Source of the DNA: Methyloligella solikamskensis
Lineage (GTDB): Bacteria > Pseudomonadota > Alphaproteobacteria > Rhizobiales > Methyloligellaceae
DNA length: 64,000 nucleotides
Reading direction: 5' to 3'
Assembly: GCF_042676065.1 (NCBI RefSeq)
Contig: NZ_JBHTJO010000001.1
Location: 1,922,001-1,986,000, forward strand
In this document: positions 1 through 8,725 of the stretch, piece after piece
Layout of the letters: each line of letters opens with the position of its first letter
Position numbering within the stretch: the stretch's first letter is position 1
Translations under genes and position numbers: made by a program
Notes under the pieces: model-generated
What the model was told of the DNA's origin: nothing
Database searches by the model: none
What the model saw: the letters and a program-made list of their open reading frames with translations, nothing else

Positions 1-301
1 ACCGCGCGGCCGCTTTCTCCATATCCTGGAGGCTCGCCGGATCGGGCATCAGGGTGCGCAGGGTCGGATTGAAGAAATCCTCGACCGTCTGAGGCTCGGC
101 GCCACGGGCGGCCAGGACGCGCCCTAAGATCTCCGGCAGGCCATTCTGTTGGGCAATGGCCGTGGCGATGTGCTCGCGCTGCGGTGAAAGCCGCGGACGC
201 CAGCGCCGGCCGCAGGCGGAGTGCTCGACGCCGAGAAAGGCGTCGGTCTCGTCCGTGATGCCGGCGGTTTCGGGCAAGGCTGCGCCCATAAGGCCATCCA
301 T
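1..301 (-). CDS. recJ: Single-stranded-DNA-specific exonuclease RecJ, N-terminal part (cut by window edge)
   Basis: Reading left from the ATG at 301-299 there is an open frame of 100 codons that leaves the window, so only the N-terminus is present. It carries FLGVEHSACGRRWRPRL (residues 22-38) and FFNPTLRTLMPDP (76-88), the typical start of alphaproteobacterial RecJ, the 5'-3' single-strand exonuclease of RecFOR recombination and mismatch repair. The catalytic DHH domain lies beyond the edge. It follows glpX by 59 bp on the same strand, and hom-glpX-recJ is a common order in Hyphomicrobiales. An in-frame ATG at 289 is preceded by GGATGG and is an alternative start. Confidence 0.88.
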   Translation of the reverse strand, partial: MDGLMGAALPETAGITDETDAFLGVEHSACGRRWRPRLSPQREHIATAIAQQNGLPEILGRVLAARGAEPQTVEDFFNPTLRTLMPDPASLQDMEKAAAR

Positions 302-360
302 GGTCGATTGTTCGGGGTTGCGCTCAGGCGCACCAAAAAAGTGTCGCGAAGGTTGCGAGC

Positions 361-1374
361 TTAACCGATTCGACCCGGGTTTCTGGGGCTGGGAAGTTCT
401 CCACCGATGCGGCGCTCGGTCCTGACCCAGCGGTTCGTCTGGTTGGCCGACCGCATGACCACCGTATGGGTGATCACCGCCCGCGGCGTGAAGCGCACGC
501 CTTCGAGGAAGGAGCCGGAGGTGATGCCCGTGGCGGCGAAGCTCACATCGCCGGAGGCCATCTCCGCGAGACGGTATTTCCGGTCGATATCGGTGATTTC
601 GGCGGCCCGGGCCCGCTCCCGCTGTTGATCGTTGGCGGGATAGAGGCGGCCTTGCATCTGCCCGCCGATGCAGGCGAGTGCGGCGGCTGCCAGCACGCCC
701 TCATGGGCGCCGCCGATGCCCATATAGACATCGATGCCCGTGGCGCGGGTGGCGGTGGTGTGGATAACGCCGGCGATATCGCCGTCGCCGATCAGGCGGA
801 GCGCAGCACCCGTCGCCCGGATCTCCTCGATCAGCTTGGCATGACGCGGCCGGTCCAGGACGCAAGCCGTGAGGTTTTCGATGGGGACGCCCTTGGCCTC
901 GGCCAGTCGGCTGAGATTTTCCGCCGGCGTCGCATCGAGATCGACCACGTCTTCGTCGTAGCCGGGGCCGATGGCGATCTTGTTCATGTAGATGGCCGGC
1001 ACTTCCAGGAGATCGCCCCGCTTGGCGACGGCGATGACCGACATGGCATTGGGAAGCGCCTTGGCGCAGACCGTGGTGCCTTCCAGGGCGTCCACAGCAA
1101 TGTCGACCTCGAGGGAACTCTTGGGATTGCCGACCTTTTCGCCGGTGAAGAGACGGTCCGCCTCGTCCTCCTCGCCCTCGCCGATGACGATGGTGCCGCT
1201 CGCCGGCACGCGCCCAAGCGCCTCCGCGGCCGCTTCGATGGCGGCGTTGTCGGCGGCCGCCTCGTCGCCCCGCCCACGCCAGTGGGCAGCCGCAACGGCC
1301 GATGCCTCGGTGATCGAGGCAATATCCAATGTGATCGTGGAGCCGGACTCCTCCGGCTTCGAAGACGGCAACAT
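361..1374 (-). CDS. glpX: Class II fructose-1,6-bisphosphatase GlpX
   Basis: 337 aa, the usual family length. It hydrolyses fructose-1,6-bisphosphate to fructose-6-phosphate in gluconeogenesis (and sedoheptulose-bisphosphate in some relatives), a cytosolic metal-dependent reaction. The metal-site motifs of GlpX are visible in order: RGDE near residue 35, VIGEGEEDEA near 63, VDALEGTT near 96, and a glycine-rich GGAHEGVLAAAAL near 220. GGGAGGGAGG lies about 10 nt before the ATG. It sits 68 bp downstream of hom and probably shares its transcript. The 386-codon frame on the opposite strand is a shadow. Confidence 0.95.
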   Translation of the reverse strand: MLPSSKPEESGSTITLDIASITEASAVAAAHWRGRGDEAAADNAAIEAAAEALGRVPASGTIVIGEGEEDEADRLFTGEKVGNPKSSLEVDIAVDALEGTTVCAKALPNAMSVIAVAKRGDLLEVPAIYMNKIAIGPGYDEDVVDLDATPAENLSRLAEAKGVPIENLTACVLDRPRHAKLIEEIRATGAALRLIGDGDIAGVIHTTATRATGIDVYMGIGGAHEGVLAAAALACIGGQMQGRLYPANDQQRERARAAEITDIDRKYRLAEMASGDVSFAATGITSGSFLEGVRFTPRAVITHTVVMRSANQTNRWVRTERRIGGELPSPRNPGRIG

Positions 1375-1442
1375 AGCCGCAGCCCTCCCTCCCAGTGGCC
1401 TTTTCTTATTTGTAACGGCCGAAAGGCGATTCTACGCGACTA

Positions 1443-2768
1443 CTATAGACTCTCGATGCGTATCATTTGTGGTTTAGCCACCACATGCCCGTCTCCCTCG
1501 ATCGCTGCAAGGGCTTTTTGGATCGCACCTTCCGTCGTCTCGTGGGTGATCATGACCACATCGACCGGGCCCGTGGGCTCTTCTCCGTCGTCCACACCGG
1601 GAATATCGGTGCGCGGACGGTGCTGAACGATGCTCTCCAACGAGATGTCCTGCTCGGCCATGCGGGTGGCGATCCCGGCGATGACGCCGGTCTGATCGTG
1701 GACCGTCAGCCGGAGATAGTAGCTGCCGGCATGGGTCCCCATCGCGGCCTGCGGGTAAGGCTTCAGATCGGCGACCTTTGTGGCGAACGGCGCCAGGACA
1801 TGGCCGCGGGCGAGCTCGATGATGTCGCCCATGACGGCGGACGCGGTCGGGCCTGCGCCGGCGCCCTGCCCGCTCAGCATGACGTCCTCGACGAAGTCGC
1901 CTTCGACGACGACGCAGTTCTGCGCGCCGAAGGTCTCGGCGATTGGGGTGTGCTTTGGCACCATGGCGGGATGCACACGCTGTTCGATGCCGTGCTCGGT
2001 GGCCGCGGCGACGCCGAGCAGCTTCAGCCGGTAGCCGAGCCCGTCGGCCGCCTCGATATCGGCGGCGGCTATGCGCTCGATGCCTTCCACATAGATCTGG
2101 TCGAATGCAGTCTCTACGCCGAAGGCGAGGCTGGTGAGCAGCGCCAGCTTATGGGCGGTATCGAACCCGCCGATGTCGAAGGTGGGATCGGCCTCGGCGA
2201 ACCCTTTGGCCTGAGCATCCTTCAGAGCGTCGTCGAAGCTCGTGCCCTCTTCTTGCATCAGGGTGAGGATGTAGTTGCAGGTGCCGTTGAGGATACCGTA
2301 GACGCGGGAGAAATCGTTCCCCTGCAGGCTTTCGCGCATCACCTTGACGATGGGAATGCCGCCGGCGACCGCCGCCTCGAAATTGAGGGCGACGTTGCTG
2401 GCTTCGGCAAGCCTCGCCAGGGCCACGCCGTGATGTGCGAGCAGCGCCTTATTGGCGGTGACCACATGCTTTCCGGCCTTGAGCGCCGCCTCGACGGCCT
2501 CTTTCGGAATGCCCTCTTCGCCGCCCATGAGCTCGACGAAGACCTCGATCTCCGGGTCTTGGGCGAGCGCGATGGGATCGTCGACCCAGCGATAGTTCTC
2601 GATGACCGCGTCGCGCTTCTTGCTGCGATCGCGGGCGGACACGGCCACGACCTCGACGCGACGTCCGGCACGACCGGCGATCTCGCCGCCATGGGCGTCG
2701 ATCAACCGCAAAACGCCTGCACCGACCGTGCCGAGACCGGCCAGGCCCAATTTCAATGAATCCGGCAT
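1443..2768 (-). CDS. hom: Homoserine dehydrogenase
   Basis: 441 aa, matching ACT-domain homoserine dehydrogenases. It reduces aspartate semialdehyde to homoserine with NAD(P)H, the branch point to threonine and methionine. The N-terminal Rossmann motif GLGTVGAGVLR is at about residues 10-20. The catalytic domain has VAGGIPIVK and ILNGTCNYIL (about 144-178). The C-terminal ACT domain (about 350-430; YYLRLTVHDQTGVIAGIA) suggests allosteric control, usually by threonine. It lies 9 bp after the aminotransferase gene, so the two are co-transcribed. Homoserine made here can feed O-acetylhomoserine sulfhydrylase at 10.9 kb. Confidence 0.96.
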   Translation of the reverse strand: MPDSLKLGLAGLGTVGAGVLRLIDAHGGEIAGRAGRRVEVVAVSARDRSKKRDAVIENYRWVDDPIALAQDPEIEVFVELMGGEEGIPKEAVEAALKAGKHVVTANKALLAHHGVALARLAEASNVALNFEAAVAGGIPIVKVMRESLQGNDFSRVYGILNGTCNYILTLMQEEGTSFDDALKDAQAKGFAEADPTFDIGGFDTAHKLALLTSLAFGVETAFDQIYVEGIERIAAADIEAADGLGYRLKLLGVAAATEHGIEQRVHPAMVPKHTPIAETFGAQNCVVVEGDFVEDVMLSGQGAGAGPTASAVMGDIIELARGHVLAPFATKVADLKPYPQAAMGTHAGSYYLRLTVHDQTGVIAGIATRMAEQDISLESIVQHRPRTDIPGVDDGEEPTGPVDVVMITHETTEGAIQKALAAIEGDGHVVAKPQMIRIESL

Positions 2769-2777
2769 AGATAGAAT

Positions 2778-4010
2778 TTAGCGCGCGTGATTTGCGTTGG
2801 ACTTTATGGGGACCACGTTATGCAGCGCGTTCTCGGATTCTGAAAGAAGTTTCCGAATATTGCGGGCTGCCTGACGGGTGCGCTGCTCGTTCTCAACCAG
2901 CGCAATCCGCACATAGCCCTCGCCGTATTCGCCGAAGCCGATGCCCGGCGAGACGGCGACGCCGGCCTTCTCCAACAGCAGCTTGGAGAATTCCAGCGAC
3001 CCCATATGGGCAAAGATCTCGGGGATCGGCGCCCAGGCGAACATGGTCGCCGGCGGGGTCGGAATATGCCAGCCGGCGCGGCCGATGGAATCGACCAGGC
3101 AGTCCCGGCGGGCCTTGTAGACCGCGCGGATTTCATCGACGCAATCCTGCGGGCCGTTCAGGGCGGCGGTCGCCGCCACCTGGATCGGCGTGAAGGCGCC
3201 GTAGTCGAGATAGGATTTGACGCGGGTGAGCGCCTGGATCAGCCGCTCGTTGCCCACGGCGAAGCCCATGCGCCAGCCCGGCATGGAATAGGTCTTCGAC
3301 AGGCTGGTGAACTCCACCGCGACGTCGATCGCTCCTTCGACCTCGAGGATCGAGGGCGGCGGGTTGTCGTCGAAATAGATCTCCGCATAAGCGAGATCCG
3401 ACAGCACGATGAGATCGTGCTTCTTCGCATACGCCACGACCTCCTTGTAGAAGTCGAGATCGGCGACGAGCGCCGTCGGGTTCGACGGATAGTTCAGGAC
3501 GAGCGCGGTCGGCTTCGGCACCGAATGCTTCACCGCCCGGTCCAGGGACGTCATGAAGGTCGAATCGGTTGCCGCCGGCAGGTGGCGGATGACGCCGCCC
3601 GACATGATGAAGCCGAACTCGTGGATCGGATAGGTCGGGTTCGGAACCAGGATGACATCGCCAGGCGCGGTGATGGCCTGCGCCATGTTGGCGAAGCCTT
3701 CCTTGGAGCCGAGGCTAGCGACGATCTGGGTCTCGGGGTTCAGGGCGACACCGAACCGGCGCTGATAGTAAGCGGCCTGGGCGCGGCGCAGCCCCTGGAT
3801 GCCCTTGGAGGACGAATAGCGGTTGGTGCGCGGGTTCTGGACCGTCTCGACCAACTTATCGACGATATGCTGGGGCGTCGGCATGTCGGGATTGCCCATG
3901 CCGAAATCGATGATGTCCTCGCCCCGGGCGCGCGCGGCGGCCTTGAGCTTGTTGACCTGCTCAAAGACGTAAGGCGGCAGCCGCCGGATCCTGTGAAAAT
4001 CGTTGGTCAT
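2778..4010 (-). CDS. Class I/II PLP-dependent aminotransferase, AlaC-like
   Basis: 410 aa fold-type I aminotransferase. DFGMGNPDMPTP is at residues 35-46, NYPSNPT at 173-179, and the PLP-binding lysine is K239 in SLSKTYSMPGWRMGF. Sequence and position next to hom match the alphaproteobacterial group annotated either as alanine transaminase AlaC or as LL-diaminopimelate/aspartate aminotransferase. Amino-donor specificity cannot be read from sequence, so no symbol is given. The hom stop-to-start spacing of 9 bp implies coupled expression with homoserine synthesis. The 132 bp upstream hold its promoter region. Confidence 0.85.
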   Translation of the reverse strand: MTNDFHRIRRLPPYVFEQVNKLKAAARARGEDIIDFGMGNPDMPTPQHIVDKLVETVQNPRTNRYSSSKGIQGLRRAQAAYYQRRFGVALNPETQIVASLGSKEGFANMAQAITAPGDVILVPNPTYPIHEFGFIMSGGVIRHLPAATDSTFMTSLDRAVKHSVPKPTALVLNYPSNPTALVADLDFYKEVVAYAKKHDLIVLSDLAYAEIYFDDNPPPSILEVEGAIDVAVEFTSLSKTYSMPGWRMGFAVGNERLIQALTRVKSYLDYGAFTPIQVAATAALNGPQDCVDEIRAVYKARRDCLVDSIGRAGWHIPTPPATMFAWAPIPEIFAHMGSLEFSKLLLEKAGVAVSPGIGFGEYGEGYVRIALVENEQRTRQAARNIRKLLSESENALHNVVPIKSNANHAR

Positions 4011-4142
4011 GAATCGCTCGCCACAAATCGTTCGTTACGGGCTTTGGCTATGATGGCTTGTTATGGCTTTTTCGCGCCGCTTCGGTGCCGGCGCTCATGA
4101 GCCCCGACCCTTCGGACATCATACGCCTAATTCGTCAAAAGG

Positions 4143-4400
4143 CTAATTTTTGGAGGCTTTTGCCTGATCTTTCTGAAGATCGGCGATAGCGTCTTTCTGC
4201 TCTTCCGCCGTCAGGGTGTCGTCATAGCTGCGCATCAGCTCCGAGAAGCGCGGTACGGATACCGAGCTGATGGATTCTGAGCAGCCGGACAGGCCTGCGG
4301 CAAGCGCAGCGACGATGGCGAACGGCAATAGGGTTTTCGCACTGCGGCGAATTTCACTGCGGCGAAGTTCCGAGCTTTTCACGGTCTTGTTTCCGACCAT
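4143..4400 (-). CDS. Small putative lipoprotein
   Basis: 85 aa from the ATG at 4400, preceded by GGAACTGA. An N-terminal basic stretch is followed by a hydrophobic segment (LLPFAIVAALAAGLSGC), whose LSGC is a lipobox, so the mature protein would be a lipid-anchored peptide of about 50 residues. The mature part is polar and ends in TAEEQKDAIADLQKDQ, a likely short amphipathic helix. The longer frame starting at 4628 adds a low-quality N-terminus with no signal features. Small lipoproteins of this kind are frequent in Hyphomicrobiales, but I do not recognise a family. Confidence 0.6.
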   Translation of the reverse strand: MVGNKTVKSSELRRSEIRRSAKTLLPFAIVAALAAGLSGCSESISSVSVPRFSELMRSYDDTLTAEEQKDAIADLQKDQAKASKN

Positions 4401-4663
4401 TTTTCTGTCAGTTCCCAATAGTCTTTGATTAACACGGCGCATTTCTGGGCGGAAGCCGAGGGTGGCTAAAGCCTGTGCGTTACTGTGTCTTGGCTGAAGA
4501 ATTCGCTGAGAGCGCGGCTTTCTCGCAACAAATTTTGCTCCTGAGAAGGCAATTTGCTGCAACTGCGAGCAACACGGTCGCACCGAATCGGATCGTGGGA
4601 ACCTTGTGGCTGCGGCTCCGTTGGACACTGCCTCCGAACATTTCGGAACGAAAGGGGCCAGCC

Positions 4664-4828
4664 ATGATCAACCGCAATCCTCGGCATCCGAAAGATGGGC
4701 GCACCATTGCCGGCCGCAAGGCCCGGCAAGGCGAGATCGTGCTGAAAACCACCCCGATGCGCCTCGTTTTTATCGCGGGTTTCATCGGCATCGCCGTGCT
4801 CGCCGTCTTCTTCCAGTGGTATCTGTAA
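4664..4828 (+). CDS. Small single-pass membrane protein
   Basis: 54 aa from the ATG at 4664, with AAAGGGGCC upstream. The N-terminal half is basic and polar (RNPRHPKDGRTIAGRKARQG). The C-terminal half is one transmembrane segment (LVFIAGFIGIAVLAVFFQWYL), so the N-terminus probably stays in the cytoplasm. Peptides of about 55 residues with a PKDGRTIAGR-like motif and a C-terminal helix recur in rhizobial genomes without known function. The longer upstream in-frame reading (from 4475) lacks a ribosome-binding site. It precedes phaC by 185 bp, and a functional link is not shown. Confidence 0.62.
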   Translation: MINRNPRHPKDGRTIAGRKARQGEIVLKTTPMRLVFIAGFIGIAVLAVFFQWYL

Positions 4829-5013
4829 AACGCGGCTTTGCGCGCGTTCCCACGCTCCACCCGATTTCATCGGCCTGACGCAGGACCCGGTTAGCGAGTG
4901 CCCTGCCCGGCAGTTTCGCGAGTCGATTTTGCCGGTCGGGGTTTCAGGCAGGGGCGGATTGTCCCTATAGTCTGATTCAACGCTACTATTCGGGAGGCAG
5001 CGTAGGGTCGGCT

Positions 5014-6828
5014 ATGCAGAAGCGGAACGACGAGTCCGGGGACCAGCAAGAACCGTATGGCGAGTTCGCCCGGTTCGACGAGATTACCCAGAATATCGTC
5101 AAGCTCTGCAACGAAGGCGCCCATGTGATGGGCGTGCTGGCACAGCGGAGCAGGCAGGACGAAGGCGCCTACAGCGTCGCGTCGGAGATCAGCGAGGCGA
5201 CCAAGACCCTCGGCGAGGTCGCCAAGCAGTGGGTCAGCGATCCCGCGCGGCTGGCCGAGGCGCAGCGCGAGCTCTTCCAGTCCTATGGCACGCTGTGGGC
5301 GCGGACCGTACGCCGCATGATGGGCGATCCGGTGGAGCCGGTGATCCAGCCCGATCCCGGCGACAACCGGTTTCGCGATCCGGACTGGAGCGAAAACGAA
5401 CTCTACGATTTCTGGAAGCAGGCCTATCTGTTGACCGCGCGCTGGGCGGAGGCGTTGACGCGCGAGACGGAAGGCATAGACGAGCAGACGCGCCACAAGG
5501 CTCTGTTTCATCTGAATCAGATCCTGACCGCGATCTCGCCGTCGAACTTCCCCTTCACCAATCCGGAAGTGGTCCGCACCACGCTGGCGAGCCGGGCGGA
5601 TAATCTGGTGCAGGGCATGCATCAGCTTGCTGAGGATCTGGAGCGCTCCAAGGACATCCTGCGGATCAGCCAGACGGATCTGGACGCCTTCGAGGTGGGC
5701 GAGAATCTCGCCGTCACCCCGGGCAAGGTGATCTACCAGAACGACATCATGCAGCTGATCCAGTACTCGCCCGCGACCGAGCAGGTGTACGAGCGGCCGC
5801 TGCTGATCGTGCCGCCCTGGATCAACAAGTTTTACATCCTCGATCTCGTCCCGAAGAAGTCGCTGATCAAATGGGCGGTCGAGCAAGGCTACACGGTCTT
5901 CGTGATCTCCTGGGTGAACCCGGACGGAAGGCTCGCCCTCAAAGGCTTCGAAGACTACATGCACGAAGGCGTGCTGGAGGCGCTGGAGGTCGTGGAGCGC
6001 CAGCTCAGCCTGCACTACGTCAACGCCATGGGGTATTGCGTGGGCGGCACGCTGCTGTCGGCCACCCTCGCCTATATGGCGGCAAGGGGCGACGACCGGA
6101 TCTCCTCGGCGACCTTCCTGACAGCCCAGGTGGATTTCACGCAAGCGGGTGACCTGCTGGTCTTCGTCGACGAGGGCCAGCTCGCGGAGCTCAACGCCAT
6201 GATGGACGCCCAAGGCTATCTGGATGGGTCGCGCATGGCGGCGGTGTTCAACATGCTGCGGCCGCGGGACCTGATCTGGCCCTACGTGGTCAACAACTAC
6301 CTTTTGGGGAAGAAGCCCCTGCCCTTCGACCTGCTCTACTGGAACTCCGATTCCACGCGCATGCCGGCGGCGAACCATGCTTTCTATCTGCGTGAGTTCT
6401 ATCAGCACAACAAGCTGGCCAAGGGCGAGATGAGCTTGAGCGGCGTGCCCCTCGATCTGAAGAAGATCCGCATTCCCGTCTACCATCTGGCGGCGGAACA
6501 GGATCACATTGCGCCGGCGAAGTCGGTGTTCATCGGCTCCAAGCTATTCGGCGGGCCGGTACGGTTCGTACTGGCGGGCTCCGGCCATATCGCCGGGGTC
6601 ATCAATCCGCCGGAGAAACACAAATACCAGTTCTGGAGCGCGGAGCCGGCCGACAGCTTCGAGGCATGGCGTAAGGCGGCCAAAGAGACCCAAGGCTCCT
6701 GGTGGCCGAACTGGTCGGAGTGGCTCTCAGAACGCTCCGGCGTGAAGGTGCCAGCGCGCGATCCGTCAGCCGGTCCCTACAAGCCGCTTGAGGACGCGCC
6801 GGGCTCCTATGTGCGCGTTCGTGTCTAG
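5014..6828 (+). CDS. phaC: Class I poly(3-hydroxyalkanoate) synthase
   Basis: 604 aa, the normal class I length. It polymerises (R)-3-hydroxyacyl-CoA into PHA at the granule surface. The alpha/beta-hydrolase fold carries the lipase-like box GYCVGG with nucleophile C342, general acid D497 (AAEQDHIAP) and base H525 (SGHIAG). Their spacing matches characterised synthases. The N-terminal domain (about 80-230) holds the usual NPEVVRTTLAS region. No phaA, phaB, phaR or phasin gene lies beside it here, so the thiolase and reductase must be elsewhere. The 538-codon frame antisense to it is a codon-bias shadow. Confidence 0.96.
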   Translation: MQKRNDESGDQQEPYGEFARFDEITQNIVKLCNEGAHVMGVLAQRSRQDEGAYSVASEISEATKTLGEVAKQWVSDPARLAEAQRELFQSYGTLWARTVRRMMGDPVEPVIQPDPGDNRFRDPDWSENELYDFWKQAYLLTARWAEALTRETEGIDEQTRHKALFHLNQILTAISPSNFPFTNPEVVRTTLASRADNLVQGMHQLAEDLERSKDILRISQTDLDAFEVGENLAVTPGKVIYQNDIMQLIQYSPATEQVYERPLLIVPPWINKFYILDLVPKKSLIKWAVEQGYTVFVISWVNPDGRLALKGFEDYMHEGVLEALEVVERQLSLHYVNAMGYCVGGTLLSATLAYMAARGDDRISSATFLTAQVDFTQAGDLLVFVDEGQLAELNAMMDAQGYLDGSRMAAVFNMLRPRDLIWPYVVNNYLLGKKPLPFDLLYWNSDSTRMPAANHAFYLREFYQHNKLAKGEMSLSGVPLDLKKIRIPVYHLAAEQDHIAPAKSVFIGSKLFGGPVRFVLAGSGHIAGVINPPEKHKYQFWSAEPADSFEAWRKAAKETQGSWWPNWSEWLSERSGVKVPARDPSAGPYKPLEDAPGSYVRVRV

Positions 6829-6849
6829 GCCGGCGCGGTCGCCTCAGAG

Positions 6850-7083
6850 ATGACCCTCGATCCCCTCACCCTGTTCGGGCTGGCGGCCGTCAGCGCCATG
6901 CTGCTCACCTACGCGCTGGAGGACCGTAGCGCGTGGTTCGTGCTCGCCTTTGCGGGCGCCTGCCTGCTGGCAAGCGCCTACGGTTTCCTGCAAGGAGCGT
7001 GGCCGTTCGGCGTCGTCGAGGCGATCTGGGCGGTCGTGGCGCTGCGCCGCTTTTGGCAGCGCCGGCGGACCGAGGCGTCTTAA
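6850..7083 (+). CDS. Small integral membrane protein (CBU_0592-like)
   Basis: 77 aa, starting 21 bp after phaC and probably on the same transcript. Two to three hydrophobic helices are evident (TLFGLAAVSAMLLTYAL, WFVLAFAGACLLASAYGF, VVEAIWAVVALRRFW), followed by a basic tail. The charged EAIWAVVAL segment in the last helix resembles the small membrane proteins called CBU_0592 family, whose role is unknown. It ends 7 bp before the argC stop codon on the opposite strand. Confidence 0.62.
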   Translation: MTLDPLTLFGLAAVSAMLLTYALEDRSAWFVLAFAGACLLASAYGFLQGAWPFGVVEAIWAVVALRRFWQRRRTEAS

Positions 7084-7090
7084 GCCGGCT

Positions 7091-8140
7091 TTATGGGAAC
7101 AGCGCGAGCTGCTTCAGACCTTCCGCTTCGTCGAAGCCGAACATCAGATTGAAGTTCTGCAGCGCCTGACCGGCGGAGCCCTTCACCAGATTGTCGATGG
7201 CCGCCACGACGATGGCGCGCCCTTCCAGCCGGTCGGCGAAGACCGCGATCTGGCAGTAGTTGGAGCCGCGCACGTTCTGGGTCGCAGGAATGCTGCCGTC
7301 CTCCAGAAGCTGGATGAAGGGGGCATCGGCGTATGCCTTGCGCAGGGCGTCCCGCAGAGACTCCACCGTGGCGTCGCCTTCAAGCGCGACATAGCAGGTG
7401 CAGAGCTCGCCCCGGGCCATGGGCGCAAGATGGGGTGTGAAGTTCACCCGCACGGTCTCGTCCGCCGCCTGGCCGATCTCCTGCTCCAGCTCCGGGATGT
7501 GGCGGTGCTTTGCGATGCCGTAGGGCGCGAGGCCTTCGCCCGCTTCGGCAAACAGTGTGTTCTGCTTTAGGGACCGGCCGGCGCCGGTCACGCCCGATTT
7601 CGCATCGACGATGATGGCGCCGGCATCGATCTGCTTTTCCTTCACCAGCGGCAGCATGGCGAGCAGGATGGCGGTCGGATAGCAGCCCGGACAGGCCACG
7701 ATCCGCGCATCCTTGATCCGGTCGCGGTAATGCTCGGTCAGTCCGTAGACCGCCTCATCCAGGAGATCGATCGCGCCGTGCTCGCCGCCATACCATTCGG
7801 CGTAGGTCGCAGGATCCCGCAGCCGGAAATCGGCGGACATGTCCACGACCTTCACGGAATCGGGGAGCTTGGCGATCTCCTGATGGGCCGCCGCATGGGG
7901 CAGACCGCAGAAGGCGACGTCGATCTCGTCCCAATCCACCTCTTCCGCCGTCACCAGATCCGGCAGGCCCAGAACGCCCAGATGGGGGAACACCTTGGCG
8001 AGCGGCTGACCGGCATGGCTCTTGGCGATCAGCGCCTTGATCTCGATCCCAGGATGGAGCGCGGCCAAGCGGATCAAGTCAGCGCCCGTATAGCCGGACG
8101 CGCCGAGAACGGCGGCAGCGATCTTGGACTTGGAAGCCAT
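7091..8140 (-). CDS. argC: N-acetyl-gamma-glutamyl-phosphate reductase
   Basis: 349 aa, type 1 ArgC length. It reduces N-acetylglutamyl-5-phosphate to the semialdehyde in arginine synthesis using NADPH. The Rossmann motif GASGYTGADLIRL is at residues 13-25. The catalytic cysteine is C153 in ACPGCYPTA. It lies 100 bp downstream of rpsI on the same strand, behind a hairpin that could end the ribosomal transcript. The order rplM-rpsI-argC is frequent in Hyphomicrobiales. Confidence 0.96.
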   Translation of the reverse strand: MASKSKIAAAVLGASGYTGADLIRLAALHPGIEIKALIAKSHAGQPLAKVFPHLGVLGLPDLVTAEEVDWDEIDVAFCGLPHAAAHQEIAKLPDSVKVVDMSADFRLRDPATYAEWYGGEHGAIDLLDEAVYGLTEHYRDRIKDARIVACPGCYPTAILLAMLPLVKEKQIDAGAIIVDAKSGVTGAGRSLKQNTLFAEAGEGLAPYGIAKHRHIPELEQEIGQAADETVRVNFTPHLAPMARGELCTCYVALEGDATVESLRDALRKAYADAPFIQLLEDGSIPATQNVRGSNYCQIAVFADRLEGRAIVVAAIDNLVKGSAGQALQNFNLMFGFDEAEGLKQLALFP

Positions 8141-8182
8141 GGTGAAACCTTCGGCCTTGGAAATGCAGGTCAGATAAGCAAA

Positions 8183-8213
8183 CGGCCCGGACAGGGATGA
8201 AGCTGCCGGGCCG
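8183..8213 (-). terminator. Putative rho-independent terminator after rpsI
   Basis: The arms CGGCCCGG (8183-8190) and CCGGGCCG (8206-8213) are perfectly complementary. They extend by three more base pairs across a one-base bulge and enclose an 8-nt loop. On the minus strand the hairpin is followed by TTTGCTTATCTG, a broken U-tract. It lies between the rpsI stop (8241) and the argC start (8140), so it may separate the two units or only attenuate read-through. Confidence 0.6.
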
Positions 8214-8240
8214 CCGCCAAACCAAAATTTGGATGAGCGC

Positions 8241-8723
8241 CTAGCGCTTGGAGAACTGGAAGCTCCGGCGGGCCTTGGCGCGGCCGTACTTCTTGCGCTC
8301 CACGGTACGCGCGTCGCGGGTCAGGAAGCCTTCCTTCTTCAGGATGCTGCGCAGCTCCGGCTCGTAGCGGGTCAGTGCCAGCGAGATGCCGTGACGGACG
8401 GCGCCCGCCTGTCCGGAGAGACCACCGCCGGAAACCGTGCAGATGATGTCGAACTGGCTTTCGCGGTTGGAGGTGACCAGCGGCTGCTTCAGGATCATCT
8501 GCAGCACGGGGCGCGCGAAATACTTTTCGTGCTCCTTGCCGTTGACCTGGATGCGGCCGGCGCCCGGCTTCACCCAGACGCGGGCGACGGATTCCTTCCG
8601 CTTGCCCGTCGCGTAGGCGCGGCCTTGCGCGTCGAGCTTCTGCTCATAGACGGGAGCCTCGGGCGTTGCGGTCTCGCCCGTCAGCTCGCCGAGATCCTCG
8701 AGCGTCTTCGTCTCTTCTGCCAT
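8241..8723 (-). CDS. rpsI: 30S ribosomal protein S9
   Basis: 160 aa. The C-terminal 125 residues are the conserved S9 fold, ending in GRAKARRSFQFSKR, the basic tail that reaches the P-site tRNA anticodon loop. The first 35 residues are an acidic extension (ETKTLEDLGELTGETATPE) commonly seen in alphaproteobacteria and absent in E. coli. It follows rplM by 2 bp, the standard L13-S9 operon, and is translated with it. Confidence 0.97.
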   Translation of the reverse strand: MAEETKTLEDLGELTGETATPEAPVYEQKLDAQGRAYATGKRKESVARVWVKPGAGRIQVNGKEHEKYFARPVLQMILKQPLVTSNRESQFDIICTVSGGGLSGQAGAVRHGISLALTRYEPELRSILKKEGFLTRDARTVERKKYGRAKARRSFQFSKR

Positions 8724-8725
8724 GA

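Noticed and set aside
466..1626. 386-codon plus-strand frame opposite glpX
   Set aside because: Antisense shadow of a well-supported glpX frame; repetitive acidic/glycine composition and no ribosome-binding site.
4891..6507. 538-codon minus-strand frame opposite phaC
   Set aside because: Codon-bias shadow of phaC, which has full catalytic residues; the antisense product is His/Val/Leu-rich without family features.
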